11,137 nucleotides of DNA. Origin: an uncultured Eggerthella sp. Lineage in GTDB: Bacteria > Actinomycetota > Coriobacteriia > Coriobacteriales > Eggerthellaceae. A program made the position numbers and the translations under genes. Of this stretch, positions 1 through 6,900 are shown one piece after another. Location of the stretch: contig URMQ01000047.1 of NCBI GenBank assembly GCA_900548955.1, positions 1-11,137 of the forward strand, in the 5' to 3' direction. Under the pieces are notes generated by a model, which saw nothing but the letters and a program-made list of their open reading frames with translations, was not told where the DNA came from and did no database searches. The stretch's first letter is position 1, and every line of letters starts with the position of its first letter.

Positions 1-1591
1 ATTCGTCGCCGAAGAATCGCAAGATATCACTATTGGAAATAAATCCGCGAGCCATTCCCTTGCTGTCAACAATTACGGCACCACTTGCATTAGCGCCGGC
101 AATTATTTTTGCAGCAGCACTCATAGGAGCCTCAAGAGGAACAACTACAGGGTTTGTGTCCATAACTTCCCCAACAGTTTGGTACACATCGATCCCCTCC
201 TTTTCTTGAGCATGAGGTTTCGCCGCAGAAGGAACTATATCTGACTTCATATTGCGAATGAAGAATACAACAAGAAGCAAGGCGATAGCACCAAGTACTA
301 ATACTGCTGTGAAAGACCAGTGGTAGCCATAAAAGATTCGTTCAAGCTCACTGCCATCTGGTGCCATAGAAGTTCCCAGAGCACTGAACGACATAATAAG
401 CGCGGTACCGAGTGAAGCGCCTACCTGATTAACGGTGTTGGTAGTAGCGGTAGCGTGCTGTACCAATGCGTTTTTAAGCGAATTCACACCCCACGTATTG
501 ATAGGCGTAAACAAGATCTGCAACGAACCGCAGGTAACCATATTTGCTGCAACAACCAAAATCATCGAACTGTCAATTGCGTAGAAGAACATTCCAATGC
601 AACCGATGAACAATGCCGCCACACCACCAAGCGCAACGCCACGCACGCCATGTTGGTCAAAAATCTTACCGCCAACCAAGCCAGCTACCGCACCGAGCAA
701 CGCACCAGGTAACGTAGCCAAACCGCTAATTGTTGCAGAGTATCCAAGAACGTTCTGAATATAAAGCGGCATAATTACGCTCAAACCAATAAGAATTGCC
801 TGCAGTAAAGCGCACACCATAAACGCCATACGATAACGACGGCTATATAAAACCTCTAAACGAAGCATTGGCTCTTCGATTTTGAACTGGCGCCATACAA
901 AAAGACCGACAAACACCAGGCCGACGATCATGAGTACAACGCATACCTCCACGTGATCCGAAGAAGCAAAGGAAGACAAACCGTACAACAAGGAAGCTAG
1001 GCCGATGGAAGAAAAAATAATCGAAAGTGCATCAGCAGAAGTACGTGGAAATCCTTCACGATTCTTTAATGCGCGAGCAGCAAACAGAATAATGAGCACC
1101 GAAAATACAACCACGATGCAAAACAGTGCACGCCAACCGACCATATCAACAAGCATGCCACCAAGAGTTGGGCCAATAGCTGGAGCAAAGCCAATAACTA
1201 AGCTGACCAGACCCATTGCTTTACCACGACTTTCGCGCGGGAAAGTAAGCAAAATCAGCGACATAACCATAACCATCATGACGCCCGTAGCCATAGCCTG
1301 CATAATGCGGCCAACTAACAGCACCGCAAAAATAGGCGCTATTGCCGCAACCAAACTGCCTGCCCCAAAGAGCGCCATACCACCAATAAACAAAACGCGT
1401 GTACTAAAACGACCCATAAACCATGCTGCCAGAGGAATTACCACCGCTTCTACCAGTGCATAAGCCGAAGTAAGCCACTGTACCGTTGTAGCATCTACAT
1501 TCAAGTGTTGCATGATAGAGGGCAAAGCGGGCGAAAGCAGTGTCTGATTCAAAACAACCAGCACCGCACCGCATAGCAGCACCATTACCAT
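1..1591 (-). CDS. DHA2-family (EmrB/LmrB-like) MFS multidrug exporter with C-terminal CBS domain, partial
   Basis: Open minus-strand frame of 530 codons with no stop before the left edge, so the C-terminus is missing. The product is a very hydrophobic proton-coupled drug exporter in the membrane. Visible motifs, numbered from ATG 1591, are LNQTLLSPALP (residues 14-24, the TM1 motif with Asn in place of the usual Asp), GFAPAIGPTLGG (134-145, the antiporter motif C) and GRIMQAM (94-100). The membrane part ends near 447. After a polar linker, residues 469-530 read as a CBS domain (GEVMDTNPVVVP, SGAVIVD, GFISNSDILRF). CBS domains bind adenosine nucleotides and usually come in pairs, so a second may lie off the window. 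The start could also be TTG at 1627; neither start has a strong Shine-Dalgarno sequence. It is divergent from a MarR gene, a common arrangement for MarR-controlled exporters. The substrate is unknown. Confidence 0.9.
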   Translation of the reverse strand, partial: MVMVLLCGAVLVVLNQTLLSPALPSIMQHLNVDATTVQWLTSAYALVEAVVIPLAAWFMGRFSTRVLFIGGMALFGAGSLVAAIAPIFAVLLVGRIMQAMATGVMMVMVMSLILLTFPRESRGKAMGLVSLVIGFAPAIGPTLGGMLVDMVGWRALFCIVVVFSVLIILFAARALKNREGFPRTSADALSIIFSSIGLASLLYGLSSFASSDHVEVCVVLMIVGLVFVGLFVWRQFKIEEPMLRLEVLYSRRYRMAFMVCALLQAILIGLSVIMPLYIQNVLGYSATISGLATLPGALLGAVAGLVGGKIFDQHGVRGVALGGVAALFIGCIGMFFYAIDSSMILVVAANMVTCGSLQILFTPINTWGVNSLKNALVQHATATTNTVNQVGASLGTALIMSFSALGTSMAPDGSELERIFYGYHWSFTAVLVLGAIALLLVVFFIRNMKSDIVPSAAKPHAQEKEGIDVYQTVGEVMDTNPVVVPLEAPMSAAAKIIAGANASGAVIVDSKGMARGFISNSDILRFFGDE

Positions 1592-1743
1592 GTTTCTTTG
1601 TTCATTCGTTAAACCTAGGGGAGCCAATTTTTCTCGCTTTCAATATCATTTTGAGTATTAATTCTGTCTCAACTTTTGTACCGTTTTTCCTAAAAAGCAT
1701 CCTGTCTTGCTCAAGCATAGAGAGTAGAATACACTTAACTTCG

Positions 1744-1765
1744 AAACTTGACGATTATCAAGTTT
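1744..1765. promoter_or_regulatory. Inverted repeat, candidate MarR operator
   Basis: AAACTTGA-N6-TCAAGTTT is a perfect inverted repeat with 8-bp arms in the region between the exporter and the MarR gene. Size and position fit a MarR dimer site that could control both directions. On the minus strand it contains TTGATA (1761-1756), which could be a -35 for the exporter, but I could not place a convincing -10 with it. Confidence 0.55.
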
Positions 1766-1774
1766 ATGAGACAC

Positions 1775-1788
1775 TTGACGGAAGTCAA
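1775..1788. promoter_or_regulatory. Second, weaker inverted repeat near the MarR gene
   Basis: TTGAC-N4-GTCAA lies just downstream of the larger repeat and shares the octamer ACTTGACG with it (1746-1753 and 1773-1780, 27 bp apart). GACGATTATCAA (1750-1761) also recurs with one mismatch as GACGATAATCAA (1791-1802). This may be a second operator half-site cluster. TTGACG could serve as a -35 for the MarR gene, but no good -10 follows at normal spacing. Confidence 0.35.
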
Positions 1789-1846
1789 TAGACGATAATC
1801 AAAAGTAAGAAAATCTAAATATTTGAAGACAGGCAGGAATACAACC

Positions 1847-2317
1847 ATGATCAGCAACGAAGATGCTCAATCACTCATTCAAGCTTCGTTTTATTTTAAC
1901 GAGCTGTTCAAGCGAACCATTGTGCCTGCCGCCCTACCCGTTCCTGTTACTAAAACACAAATGGATATCTTGATGGCGCTCTATTCCGAAGGGCCTATGA
2001 ATATGTCCACCCTGAGTGCGAAAGTCTACATTGCGCCCGAACAAGCAACGCGCGCTATTCATGGCCTTCGCGAAAATGGCCTTATAGTAAGTGAGCGCAG
2101 CGAAGAAAACCGCCGCATGGTAATTGCGCATCTTACCGATAACGCCATTCTTATGCTTGACGATCATGTACGTGAACTTAACATGACACTCCAAGCTAAT
2201 CTTGATGGACTAAGCGATGAGGAAATCAAGGAATTGGTCCAGGCAGCCTCTACCGTCGTAAAGCTCTCGCAAAAAACGGGTATCAAATACGTAATGCCCC
2301 GACCAGTAAAAGCGTAA
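1847..2317 (+). CDS. MarR-family transcriptional regulator
   Basis: A 156-residue winged-helix regulator of usual MarR length. Residues about 36-100 form the DNA-binding core: TKTQMDILMALY, then the recognition region LSAKVYIAPEQATRAIHGLRENGLI, then a wing SERSEENRRMVIAHLT with the conserved RR. The flanking helices would form the dimer interface. It has no cysteine, so a cysteine-redox switch is unlikely and a small-molecule ligand is more plausible. I chose ATG 1847 because AGGCAGGA (1831-1838) sits 8 nt upstream; an in-frame TTG at 1823 has no such site. It is divergent from the exporter, with candidate operators between them, so it probably represses the exporter and itself. The ligand is unknown. 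Confidence 0.88.
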   Translation: MISNEDAQSLIQASFYFNELFKRTIVPAALPVPVTKTQMDILMALYSEGPMNMSTLSAKVYIAPEQATRAIHGLRENGLIVSERSEENRRMVIAHLTDNAILMLDDHVRELNMTLQANLDGLSDEEIKELVQAASTVVKLSQKTGIKYVMPRPVKA

Positions 2318-2324
2318 CTATTTA

Positions 2325-2338
2325 CTGCGCCTCCGCAG
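2325..2338 (+). terminator. Weak hairpin downstream of the MarR gene
   Basis: CTGCG-CCTC-CGCAG, a 5-bp GC-rich stem with a 4-nt loop, starts 8 nt after the MarR stop and is followed by CTTCGCATTTTG. The T tract is short and displaced, so this is only a possible terminator between convergent genes. Confidence 0.3.
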
Positions 2339-2423
2339 CTTCGCATTTTGTCATTCAAACGTTATTGCTAAGAATTAAGAGCATCCTTTGTCAAACCACT
2401 ACTACTCTTTCGCTGCCGCTCTT

Positions 2424-3305
2424 CTACACTTCGCGCTTGCTACCTACGTATAGGTATTGTATTTGTTCTCCCAGTTCATCGCGCAAAACACTATAAGCAT
2501 CAAGTCCCGTGCAATGGAAAGTGTAGTACTGGGTTGGGCGCGCCTTAAGCTCTTGTGCCAGTTCACGCGTAATTCCCAAATCCTCAACAAGACCCGTATC
2601 GGGATCCATTAGGTGAAAGCCCGCAACAACCGCATCAAGAGACGAACCTACAAGAGATTCAGCTTTCTCGATAATGTTTAGTATTCCACTATGGGAACAT
2701 CCCGAAACCAAAATGTAACGCGGCTTATCAGCTTGCGTAGTAAGCTCAGTTATGAGTAGGCTCTGCTCGTGAGAAAACGAATCCGAAACATAACGCCCAT
2801 TCAGTTCTTCTAGCAAACGAGCATTCGATTTTGCAATAGGATGCTTTTTGTCTACTCCTGAAAACAATTTAAAGCCAGGTTTAATATCAAACTCTTTGCC
2901 CACTTTTATAAATCGATCGTTAGCTTCCAAAGAGGGATCTATCCCGATACTAAAATGATCTTCTGCATTACCTGCAGCATACTCACCAAAAATGTGCTCA
3001 TTCACATAAATTCGAGCAGGATTTTCTACCTTTTCAGTAGCATGTAAATATGCTTTTAAACCTCCGCCATGATCATAATGAGCATGAGAAATGACTGCAA
3101 AATCTGTCGACTCAATATCAACACCAAGCTTAGAAGCATTAAGAAGAAAACTCTTATCGGGTCCCACATCAAAAAGAATGCGTGTTGTCTGCTGGGAGTC
3201 ATCGCGATTCTTCGCCGTCTGAACTTCCAGAAACAGGCTTAGTCCATGCTTTGCAATAAACCTGTCGGAAGAAGTTGCGTTTTCGACAAGAACAGTAATC
3301 TTCAT
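2424..3305 (-). CDS. MBL-fold metal-dependent hydrolase (COG1237-like)
   Basis: A 293-residue cytoplasmic metallo-beta-lactamase-fold protein with no signal peptide. It shows the metal-binding motif SHAHYDHGGG (residues 73-82), a further SGCSHSGILN with its His at 205, AGFHLMDP (228-235), and a C-terminal HCTG (264-267). This arrangement matches the COG1237 group, whose archaeal members are annotated as dihydropterin ribofuranosyl-aminobenzene-phosphate synthases; the role of most bacterial members is unclear. Start chosen at ATG 3305 because AAGGGG (3318-3313) is 7 nt away; ATG 3311 would be only about 1 nt from it. It is the last of four same-strand genes, 93 bp after the racemase-like gene, so it may act on a product or intermediate of those enzymes. 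Confidence 0.82.
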   Translation of the reverse strand: MKITVLVENATSSDRFIAKHGLSLFLEVQTAKNRDDSQQTTRILFDVGPDKSFLLNASKLGVDIESTDFAVISHAHYDHGGGLKAYLHATEKVENPARIYVNEHIFGEYAAGNAEDHFSIGIDPSLEANDRFIKVGKEFDIKPGFKLFSGVDKKHPIAKSNARLLEELNGRYVSDSFSHEQSLLITELTTQADKPRYILVSGCSHSGILNIIEKAESLVGSSLDAVVAGFHLMDPDTGLVEDLGITRELAQELKARPTQYYTFHCTGLDAYSVLRDELGEQIQYLYVGSKREV

Positions 3306-3398
3306 GAGCATTCCCCTTAAGTCTATTTCGGGCCTTTCTTATTGGCATGAACCTTTCTTCTAGGCGCCTCCATGTTTCTTTTTATAACGGATGCATAT

Positions 3399-4175
3399 CT
3401 ACAGCATGCCATAGTAAGGATGTTGAACAACAACGCTTTCAACCCATTTTGCTAGGGTAATAAAATCAAACACGGGCAAACCTGTTGCACGTTGAATTGC
3501 GGCAGCATAGGGTGGCAAATCGCTGCACTCAAGCAGAATCGCATCCACTTCGGGATGTTCTACGCATACCTTTTTCGCAAGGGCGCACAAATCATCTTCG
3601 AGCAAACCGTTATTCAGGGGACCCTTGCCCCAACGAATAGGTGCGAAGCTTTCCATGTCGCCCACATTAACCACTACAATTTGGTCGGTGGTGGTATTAA
3701 CATTTGCGAGGAATTCATCATTGATGCTTGCGCCATCAGCAGCAAATACAGCAATTTTTCTATCAGAGGGAAGCCACGTTTTAATAGTTGCCAGCTGACA
3801 CAAGCTAGACATGAATACAGGTACACCCACCGCAGCAGCAACGTCTTTTTGGAAATGAGCAAAATACCCACAAGCACCTATAATGGCACGAACACCTTCA
3901 GCTTCAAGCTTTTTCGCCGCTGCTATCACTTGTTCTTTAATACTGGGATCCCCTGCAAAAAGTTGTTCGATTTCAAATGAAACCATTTCATACAAAACGG
4001 GAAAATCATAGGTTGTAGCGTTCACTACATTGCCAGGAACTTTGGGATAGTCCAGATCGACCGCAATAATGCCCAATGGTTGACCGCTGGTATAGCGAGG
4101 GGGAAGTTCAAATATCCCACGACGCTCATTTTCATTGGTGATAGCGCCATATGCGCTCTTCCATGATACTGACAT
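3399..4175 (-). CDS. Aspartate/glutamate racemase-family protein
   Basis: A 258-residue soluble protein of the Asp/Glu/hydantoin racemase superfamily, PLP-independent enzymes that use two cysteines as acid/base pair. Both expected cysteines are visible: IIGACGYFAHFQ (Cys102) and ILLECSDLPPYA (Cys217). Each sits in the usual context after a beta strand at the end of one half of the protein, and RKIAVFAADG (139-148) fits the start of the second half. Start chosen at ATG 4175 because AAGGAG (4187-4182) is 6 nt upstream; a longer in-frame reading to 4268 runs through a hairpin region and looks non-coding. It lies between the opine-dehydrogenase-like and MBL genes. It could supply or remove a D-amino acid used by the dehydrogenase; maleate isomerase or hydantoin racemase activity cannot be excluded. 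Confidence 0.82.
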   Translation of the reverse strand: MSVSWKSAYGAITNENERRGIFELPPRYTSGQPLGIIAVDLDYPKVPGNVVNATTYDFPVLYEMVSFEIEQLFAGDPSIKEQVIAAAKKLEAEGVRAIIGACGYFAHFQKDVAAAVGVPVFMSSLCQLATIKTWLPSDRKIAVFAADGASINDEFLANVNTTTDQIVVVNVGDMESFAPIRWGKGPLNNGLLEDDLCALAKKVCVEHPEVDAILLECSDLPPYAAAIQRATGLPVFDFITLAKWVESVVVQHPYYGML

Positions 4176-4233
4176 GAACAACTCCTTTTGTTCCTTTAAA
4201 GCTTTATTCCCTAAGAGCAAAGCGCCAAAACAA

Positions 4234-4269
4234 AGTGGTTGGAACCATTTTGCAACAGCCCCAACCACT
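4234..4269 (-). terminator. Intercistronic hairpin with T-rich tail
   Basis: AGTGGTTGG and CCAACCACT form a perfect 9-bp stem around an 18-nt loop, followed on the minus strand by TTTGTTTT. It lies in the 186-bp gap between the dehydrogenase and racemase genes. The long loop makes it a modest terminator, or an mRNA-processing or stability element that lowers downstream expression. Confidence 0.45.
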
Positions 4270-4361
4270 AATCAAAACTCAAACAATCCAACAAGCCGAT
4301 TTAACTAGCCAGCCGATTTGAAACTCTTCGAAAGATCGAATGGCTTCAACCCGCAGAAATG

Positions 4362-5594
4362 TTAAGCCTCTACGTATTCGCCTTCACGCAAATAGGCAAG
4401 AAGCTGATCTTTGTCCAAATGAGCAATACCTAGATCTTCTAGGGTCAAACCAGTTGCCATGTAGTCAGTTTTATTCATTACGCCGCCCAAAACAATCATG
4501 GAATCAATTACCGGGGTGGGAACACCAAACTTTTTGCCCAACTCATGATATACATGGCAACCTACAGGAACATCTTCGGTAACATAGCGGTTCTTAATGG
4601 TGAAAGGACCCGTAGCGTAGCCTACTTCCCATTCTTCTTCGAAAGGAACAATGCAGCCTTCGCCCATGTATTCTTCACCCAAAACACTCGTGCGCTGGAA
4701 GAATACTTCCTTCTTGAAAGGCTGAATGCCTACACCAATTGCCTCAGCCAGGGCAATTTCTTCGTTGTAGAACTGATACTGAACTTCGCTAATGGAAGGG
4801 CAGAAAGAATGAGAATAAATGCTATAGTCGTGAATGTTTTTGCCTAAAACCGTGCTGAAGTTTTCCATCGTAGAAACGCCCAAAACCGTACCTGGTACAT
4901 GGATTACAGGATTTACGTTAGAAAAACCAATATCCAAAACGGTATCACCACAAACAGCGCCATCACCTTGAGTAATAGCATCGAAGCAGCCTAGTGCCTT
5001 GGAACTTTCTACGAAGTCTTCCGTATCCTTTGCAGGAAGAGCAGCACCGCGCAACGTAATGGCGCGATAAACCAAACTGCAGGTAGGCTTCATTACGCCA
5101 CCTTCAGTATCTACACGCGTGCCATAAGGAGCAGATGACCAACCACCAATAATTACGTTCTTAGTGCATCCAGCTTCACGCATCATCTTGCGAAGCTTCA
5201 GGGAACCATAATTGTCTGGGATGATGTGGATAATCTGACCATCTTCCAAATGAGGAATAAGTTCTTTAAAAAATACTTCATGAGCAACAGAAGGAATACC
5301 GACAATGATAAGCTTTGCGCCCTTTACGCACTCTGCAACAGAATTGGTTGCCAAGGCGAATTCACCCTTGCCCATGCGGCGGAAACCATATTTAGTCTGA
5401 GTTCCTGGGGCTTTATCCTGCAGAGTGATACCTGTACGCATTACCGTGCCTAGCGTATTTTCGAAAAATGGATCCAGGTCGCAGATGCGAACTTCCTGAC
5501 CTGCAAGCGCACAGTCCGCACCGCAGGTTTTACCAACAGCGCCGCCACCCAAAATGGCAACAGGAGCACTTCTTAGCTCGTCAACATTGATCAT
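4362..5594 (-). CDS. NAD(P)-dependent octopine/nopaline dehydrogenase-family protein
   Basis: A 410-residue cytoplasmic oxidoreductase of typical family length. The N-terminal Rossmann domain opens with VAILGGGAVG (residues 12-21), a GxGxxG-type dinucleotide site. The C-terminal opine-dehydrogenase domain includes SNVNPVIHVPG (225-235, with the family His at 232), FYNEEIALAEAIGV (275-288), RYVTEDVP (336-343, Asp341) and FGVPTPVIDSM (356-366). By family analogy His232 and Asp341 would be the catalytic dyad; this is inferred. Family members reductively join an amino acid to a 2-oxo acid, or reverse this, giving opines. Start ATG 5594 has AGGAGG at 5606-5601. It lies 146 bp after the binding-lipoprotein gene, with a hairpin between, and upstream of the racemase gene. 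The substrate is unknown. Confidence 0.87.
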   Translation of the reverse strand: MINVDELRSAPVAILGGGAVGKTCGADCALAGQEVRICDLDPFFENTLGTVMRTGITLQDKAPGTQTKYGFRRMGKGEFALATNSVAECVKGAKLIIVGIPSVAHEVFFKELIPHLEDGQIIHIIPDNYGSLKLRKMMREAGCTKNVIIGGWSSAPYGTRVDTEGGVMKPTCSLVYRAITLRGAALPAKDTEDFVESSKALGCFDAITQGDGAVCGDTVLDIGFSNVNPVIHVPGTVLGVSTMENFSTVLGKNIHDYSIYSHSFCPSISEVQYQFYNEEIALAEAIGVGIQPFKKEVFFQRTSVLGEEYMGEGCIVPFEEEWEVGYATGPFTIKNRYVTEDVPVGCHVYHELGKKFGVPTPVIDSMIVLGGVMNKTDYMATGLTLEDLGIAHLDKDQLLAYLREGEYVEA

Positions 5595-5693
5595 TGTTTT
5601 CCTCCTCTAGTGCATGCAATTTCATCAAGTAGAATTAAATTCGTAAACCAGACTAGCTTTCGCAGTTTTGTTTCTTGTCTATTCTACGTCAAA

Positions 5694-5718
5694 GAAGGTC
5701 GCCCATTGGACGACCTTC
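5694..5718 (-). terminator. Hairpin terminator after the NlpA-type lipoprotein gene
   Basis: GAAGGTCG pairs with CGACCTTC (8 bp) around a 9-nt segment that can add three pairs, one of them G-T. It starts 22 nt after the lipoprotein stop. On the minus strand it is followed by TTTGACG, so the T tract is short and termination is probably partial. Such partial terminators often raise the level of a binding protein over downstream enzymes. Confidence 0.55.
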
Positions 5719-5740
5719 AAAATGAGTTCTTTCGTACTTG

Positions 5741-6598
5741 TTAGAACACTGGCAAAACAGAGCCCTGATAATTTTCGTTTATATAGTCACGAACCTCGTC
5801 GGTATTCAATGCTGCCGCTAATGCCTGGATGCCTTCGTTGTTTTCGTTGCCTTCCTTAACAACTAGTAAGTTGGCATATGTCTGAGCTGCATCACCTTCA
5901 GCGCTTTCAACAGCAAGTGCATCGTCGTTTACGGTAAGACCAGCTTCAATTGCATAGTTAGCATTGATGCACGCTACATCTACGTCTGCCAAAACCGTAG
6001 GAACAACTGCTGCTTCAAGTTCTTCAATTTGAAGATTCAGAGGGTTGTCTACAATATCGTTAATAGTAGCGTTTACGCCAACACCTTCCGTTAAGGTAAT
6101 CAAGCCCTCCTGCTGGAGAAGAAGCAATGCACGAGCTTCGTTGGTTGGATCGTTTGGTACAGCAACCGTTGCGCCTTCCTGAAGATCATCAAGAGCGGTC
6201 ACCTTACCAGGATAAATTGCCAAAGGCTCGTAGTGAACAGATGCCACACTTACCAAATGAGTGCCACGTTCAGAATTGAAGTTTTCCAGATAAGGACCAT
6301 GCTGGAAATAGTTTGCATCTACTTCGCCATCTTCAGTGGCAGTGTTTGGCTGAACATAATCGGTGAATTCGGTTACCTCTAAGGTGTAGCCCTGTTCCTC
6401 AAGGAGAGGTTTTACTACGTCATTTAAAATCTCTGCATGAGGGGTTGGCACTGCTGCAACTTTGATAGTTTTGCTATCACCTGAATCTTCCGAGGCACTA
6501 TCACTTGAACCGCTGCAACCCGTAAGGGTAAGGGCTGCGCAGAGTGCTACTACTATTGCAAGAAACGCAAGAAGTTTTTGGGGGATTACTTTTGTCAT
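5741..6598 (-). CDS. NlpA/MetQ-family substrate-binding lipoprotein
   Basis: A 285-residue secreted lipoprotein. The positively charged N-terminus and hydrophobic stretch lead to the lipobox LTGC (residues 25-28), so Cys28 would be lipidated, followed by a Ser/Asp/Glu linker. The mature part carries NlpA hallmarks: ANYFQHGPYL, YEPLAIYPGK, VAVPNDPTNEARALLLLQ, LNLQIEELEAA and INANYAIEAGL. Characterised relatives bind L- or D-methionine for MetNI importers. I leave the symbol empty because its neighbours suggest another amino-acid-derived ligand. Start ATG 6598 has GAAAGG 8 nt upstream. No ATPase or permease gene is present in the window, so it either uses a transporter encoded elsewhere or is an orphan receptor. 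A long structured leader precedes it. Confidence 0.88.
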   Translation of the reverse strand: MTKVIPQKLLAFLAIVVALCAALTLTGCSGSSDSASEDSGDSKTIKVAAVPTPHAEILNDVVKPLLEEQGYTLEVTEFTDYVQPNTATEDGEVDANYFQHGPYLENFNSERGTHLVSVASVHYEPLAIYPGKVTALDDLQEGATVAVPNDPTNEARALLLLQQEGLITLTEGVGVNATINDIVDNPLNLQIEELEAAVVPTVLADVDVACINANYAIEAGLTVNDDALAVESAEGDAAQTYANLLVVKEGNENNEGIQALAAALNTDEVRDYINENYQGSVLPVF

Positions 6599-6623
6599 TG
6601 AATTTTCCTTTCAAAATGCGAAC

Positions 6624-6728
6624 TTATAACAACCATTGATAAGCGCCAGACTTGCGCATTCGACACATTCGCATTCGTTCGTTAAAGCTATTGCAGTCTC
6701 GCAATAATTCTTTAGCTAAGCAACTCAC
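6624..6728 (-). CDS. Possible 34-residue leader ORF upstream of the NlpA-type gene
   Basis: A GTG codon at 6728 lies 4 nt after GGGAGG (6738-6733) and opens a 34-codon frame ending in TAA, 25 nt before the lipoprotein start. The deduced peptide contains the cluster ERMRMCRMRK, with three Met, one Cys and several CGA Arg codons; the repeated CGAATG hexamer makes this stretch. The GTG start lies inside the predicted P2 stem of the leader RNA. It could be a leader peptide sensing amino-acid supply, or a chance frame. There is no homology evidence. Confidence 0.25.
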   Translation of the reverse strand: MSCLAKELLRDCNSFNERMRMCRMRKSGAYQWLL

Positions 6729-6748
6729 AAGTCCTCCCTTCGGCGCTT
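6641..6748 (-). ncRNA. Structured 5' leader element of the NlpA-type gene
   Basis: In the roughly 300-base gap before the lipoprotein gene, the minus strand can form nested stems. P1 is AAGCGCC (6748-6742) with GGCGCTT (6647-6641). P2 is GACTTGTG (6733-6726) with CGCAAGTC (6656-6649), including one G-U pair. An internal hairpin at 6714-6683 has stems TAAAG/CTTTA and TATTGC/GCAATA with a 6-nt loop. P1 and P2 are separated by 8 nt against 1 nt, and the 8-nt side holds most of a GGGAGG ribosome-binding sequence. The arrangement looks like a cis-regulatory RNA. It lacks the conserved SAM-I riboswitch and T-box sequences, and I do not recognise its class. The rest of the gap holds the hairpins at 6845-6886 and no recognisable gene. 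Confidence 0.4.
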
Positions 6749-6844
6749 TGTTGTTTAGAACGGTTCGGAAAAGTATTCCGATGTGATGGTTAACAATCCT
6801 ACTAGGTTTTCCCCATTTGCGATAATTCGTAAATCTAAACACTG

Positions 6845-6886
6845 GTTATCGGCTGAACCGATAACGGTTATAGGTTGAATCTATAA
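6845..6886 (-). terminator. Tandem hairpins after the surface-protein gene
   Basis: Two adjacent hairpins begin 14 nt after the stop of the LPXTG protein gene. The first is TTATAG/CTATAA with a 7-nt loop (6886-6868). The second is GTTATCGG/CCGATAAC with a 5-nt loop (6865-6845), followed on the minus strand by the moderately T-rich GTGTTTAGATTT. They probably end the surface-protein transcript, which would make the downstream lipoprotein gene a separate unit. Confidence 0.5.
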
Positions 6887-6900
6887 GGCAACAGAGCTTG

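Noticed and set aside
1602..1700. Leader ORF of about 32 codons ahead of the exporter gene
   Set aside because: The ATG has only AGG directly abutting it, no proper ribosome binding site spacing, and no amino-acid bias or pairing structure to support a role.
2440..2460. TACCTA/TAGGTA palindrome as a terminator of the MBL gene
   Set aside because: It lies inside the coding sequence for the C-terminal LYVGS residues and has no T tract.
4176..4268. N-terminal extension of the racemase-like protein to 4268
   Set aside because: It reads through the 4234-4269 hairpin, has no family similarity, and a strong AAGGAG site marks ATG 4175.
4294..4319. Direct repeat of AGCCGATTT (4294-4302 and 4311-4319)
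   Set aside because: Short, two copies only, with no associated gene or symmetry; likely chance.
2424..6598. Staphylopine/pseudopaline (CntKLM-type) cluster
   Set aside because: No nicotianamine-synthase-like CntL, the dehydrogenase has octopine/nopaline-type motifs, and the racemase is Asp/Glu-type rather than diaminopimelate-epimerase-type.
6599..6900. SAM riboswitch or T-box upstream of the NlpA-type gene
   Set aside because: CTTATCA occurs near the gene start, but the conserved SAM-I core and the T-box GGTGGNACC motif are absent.
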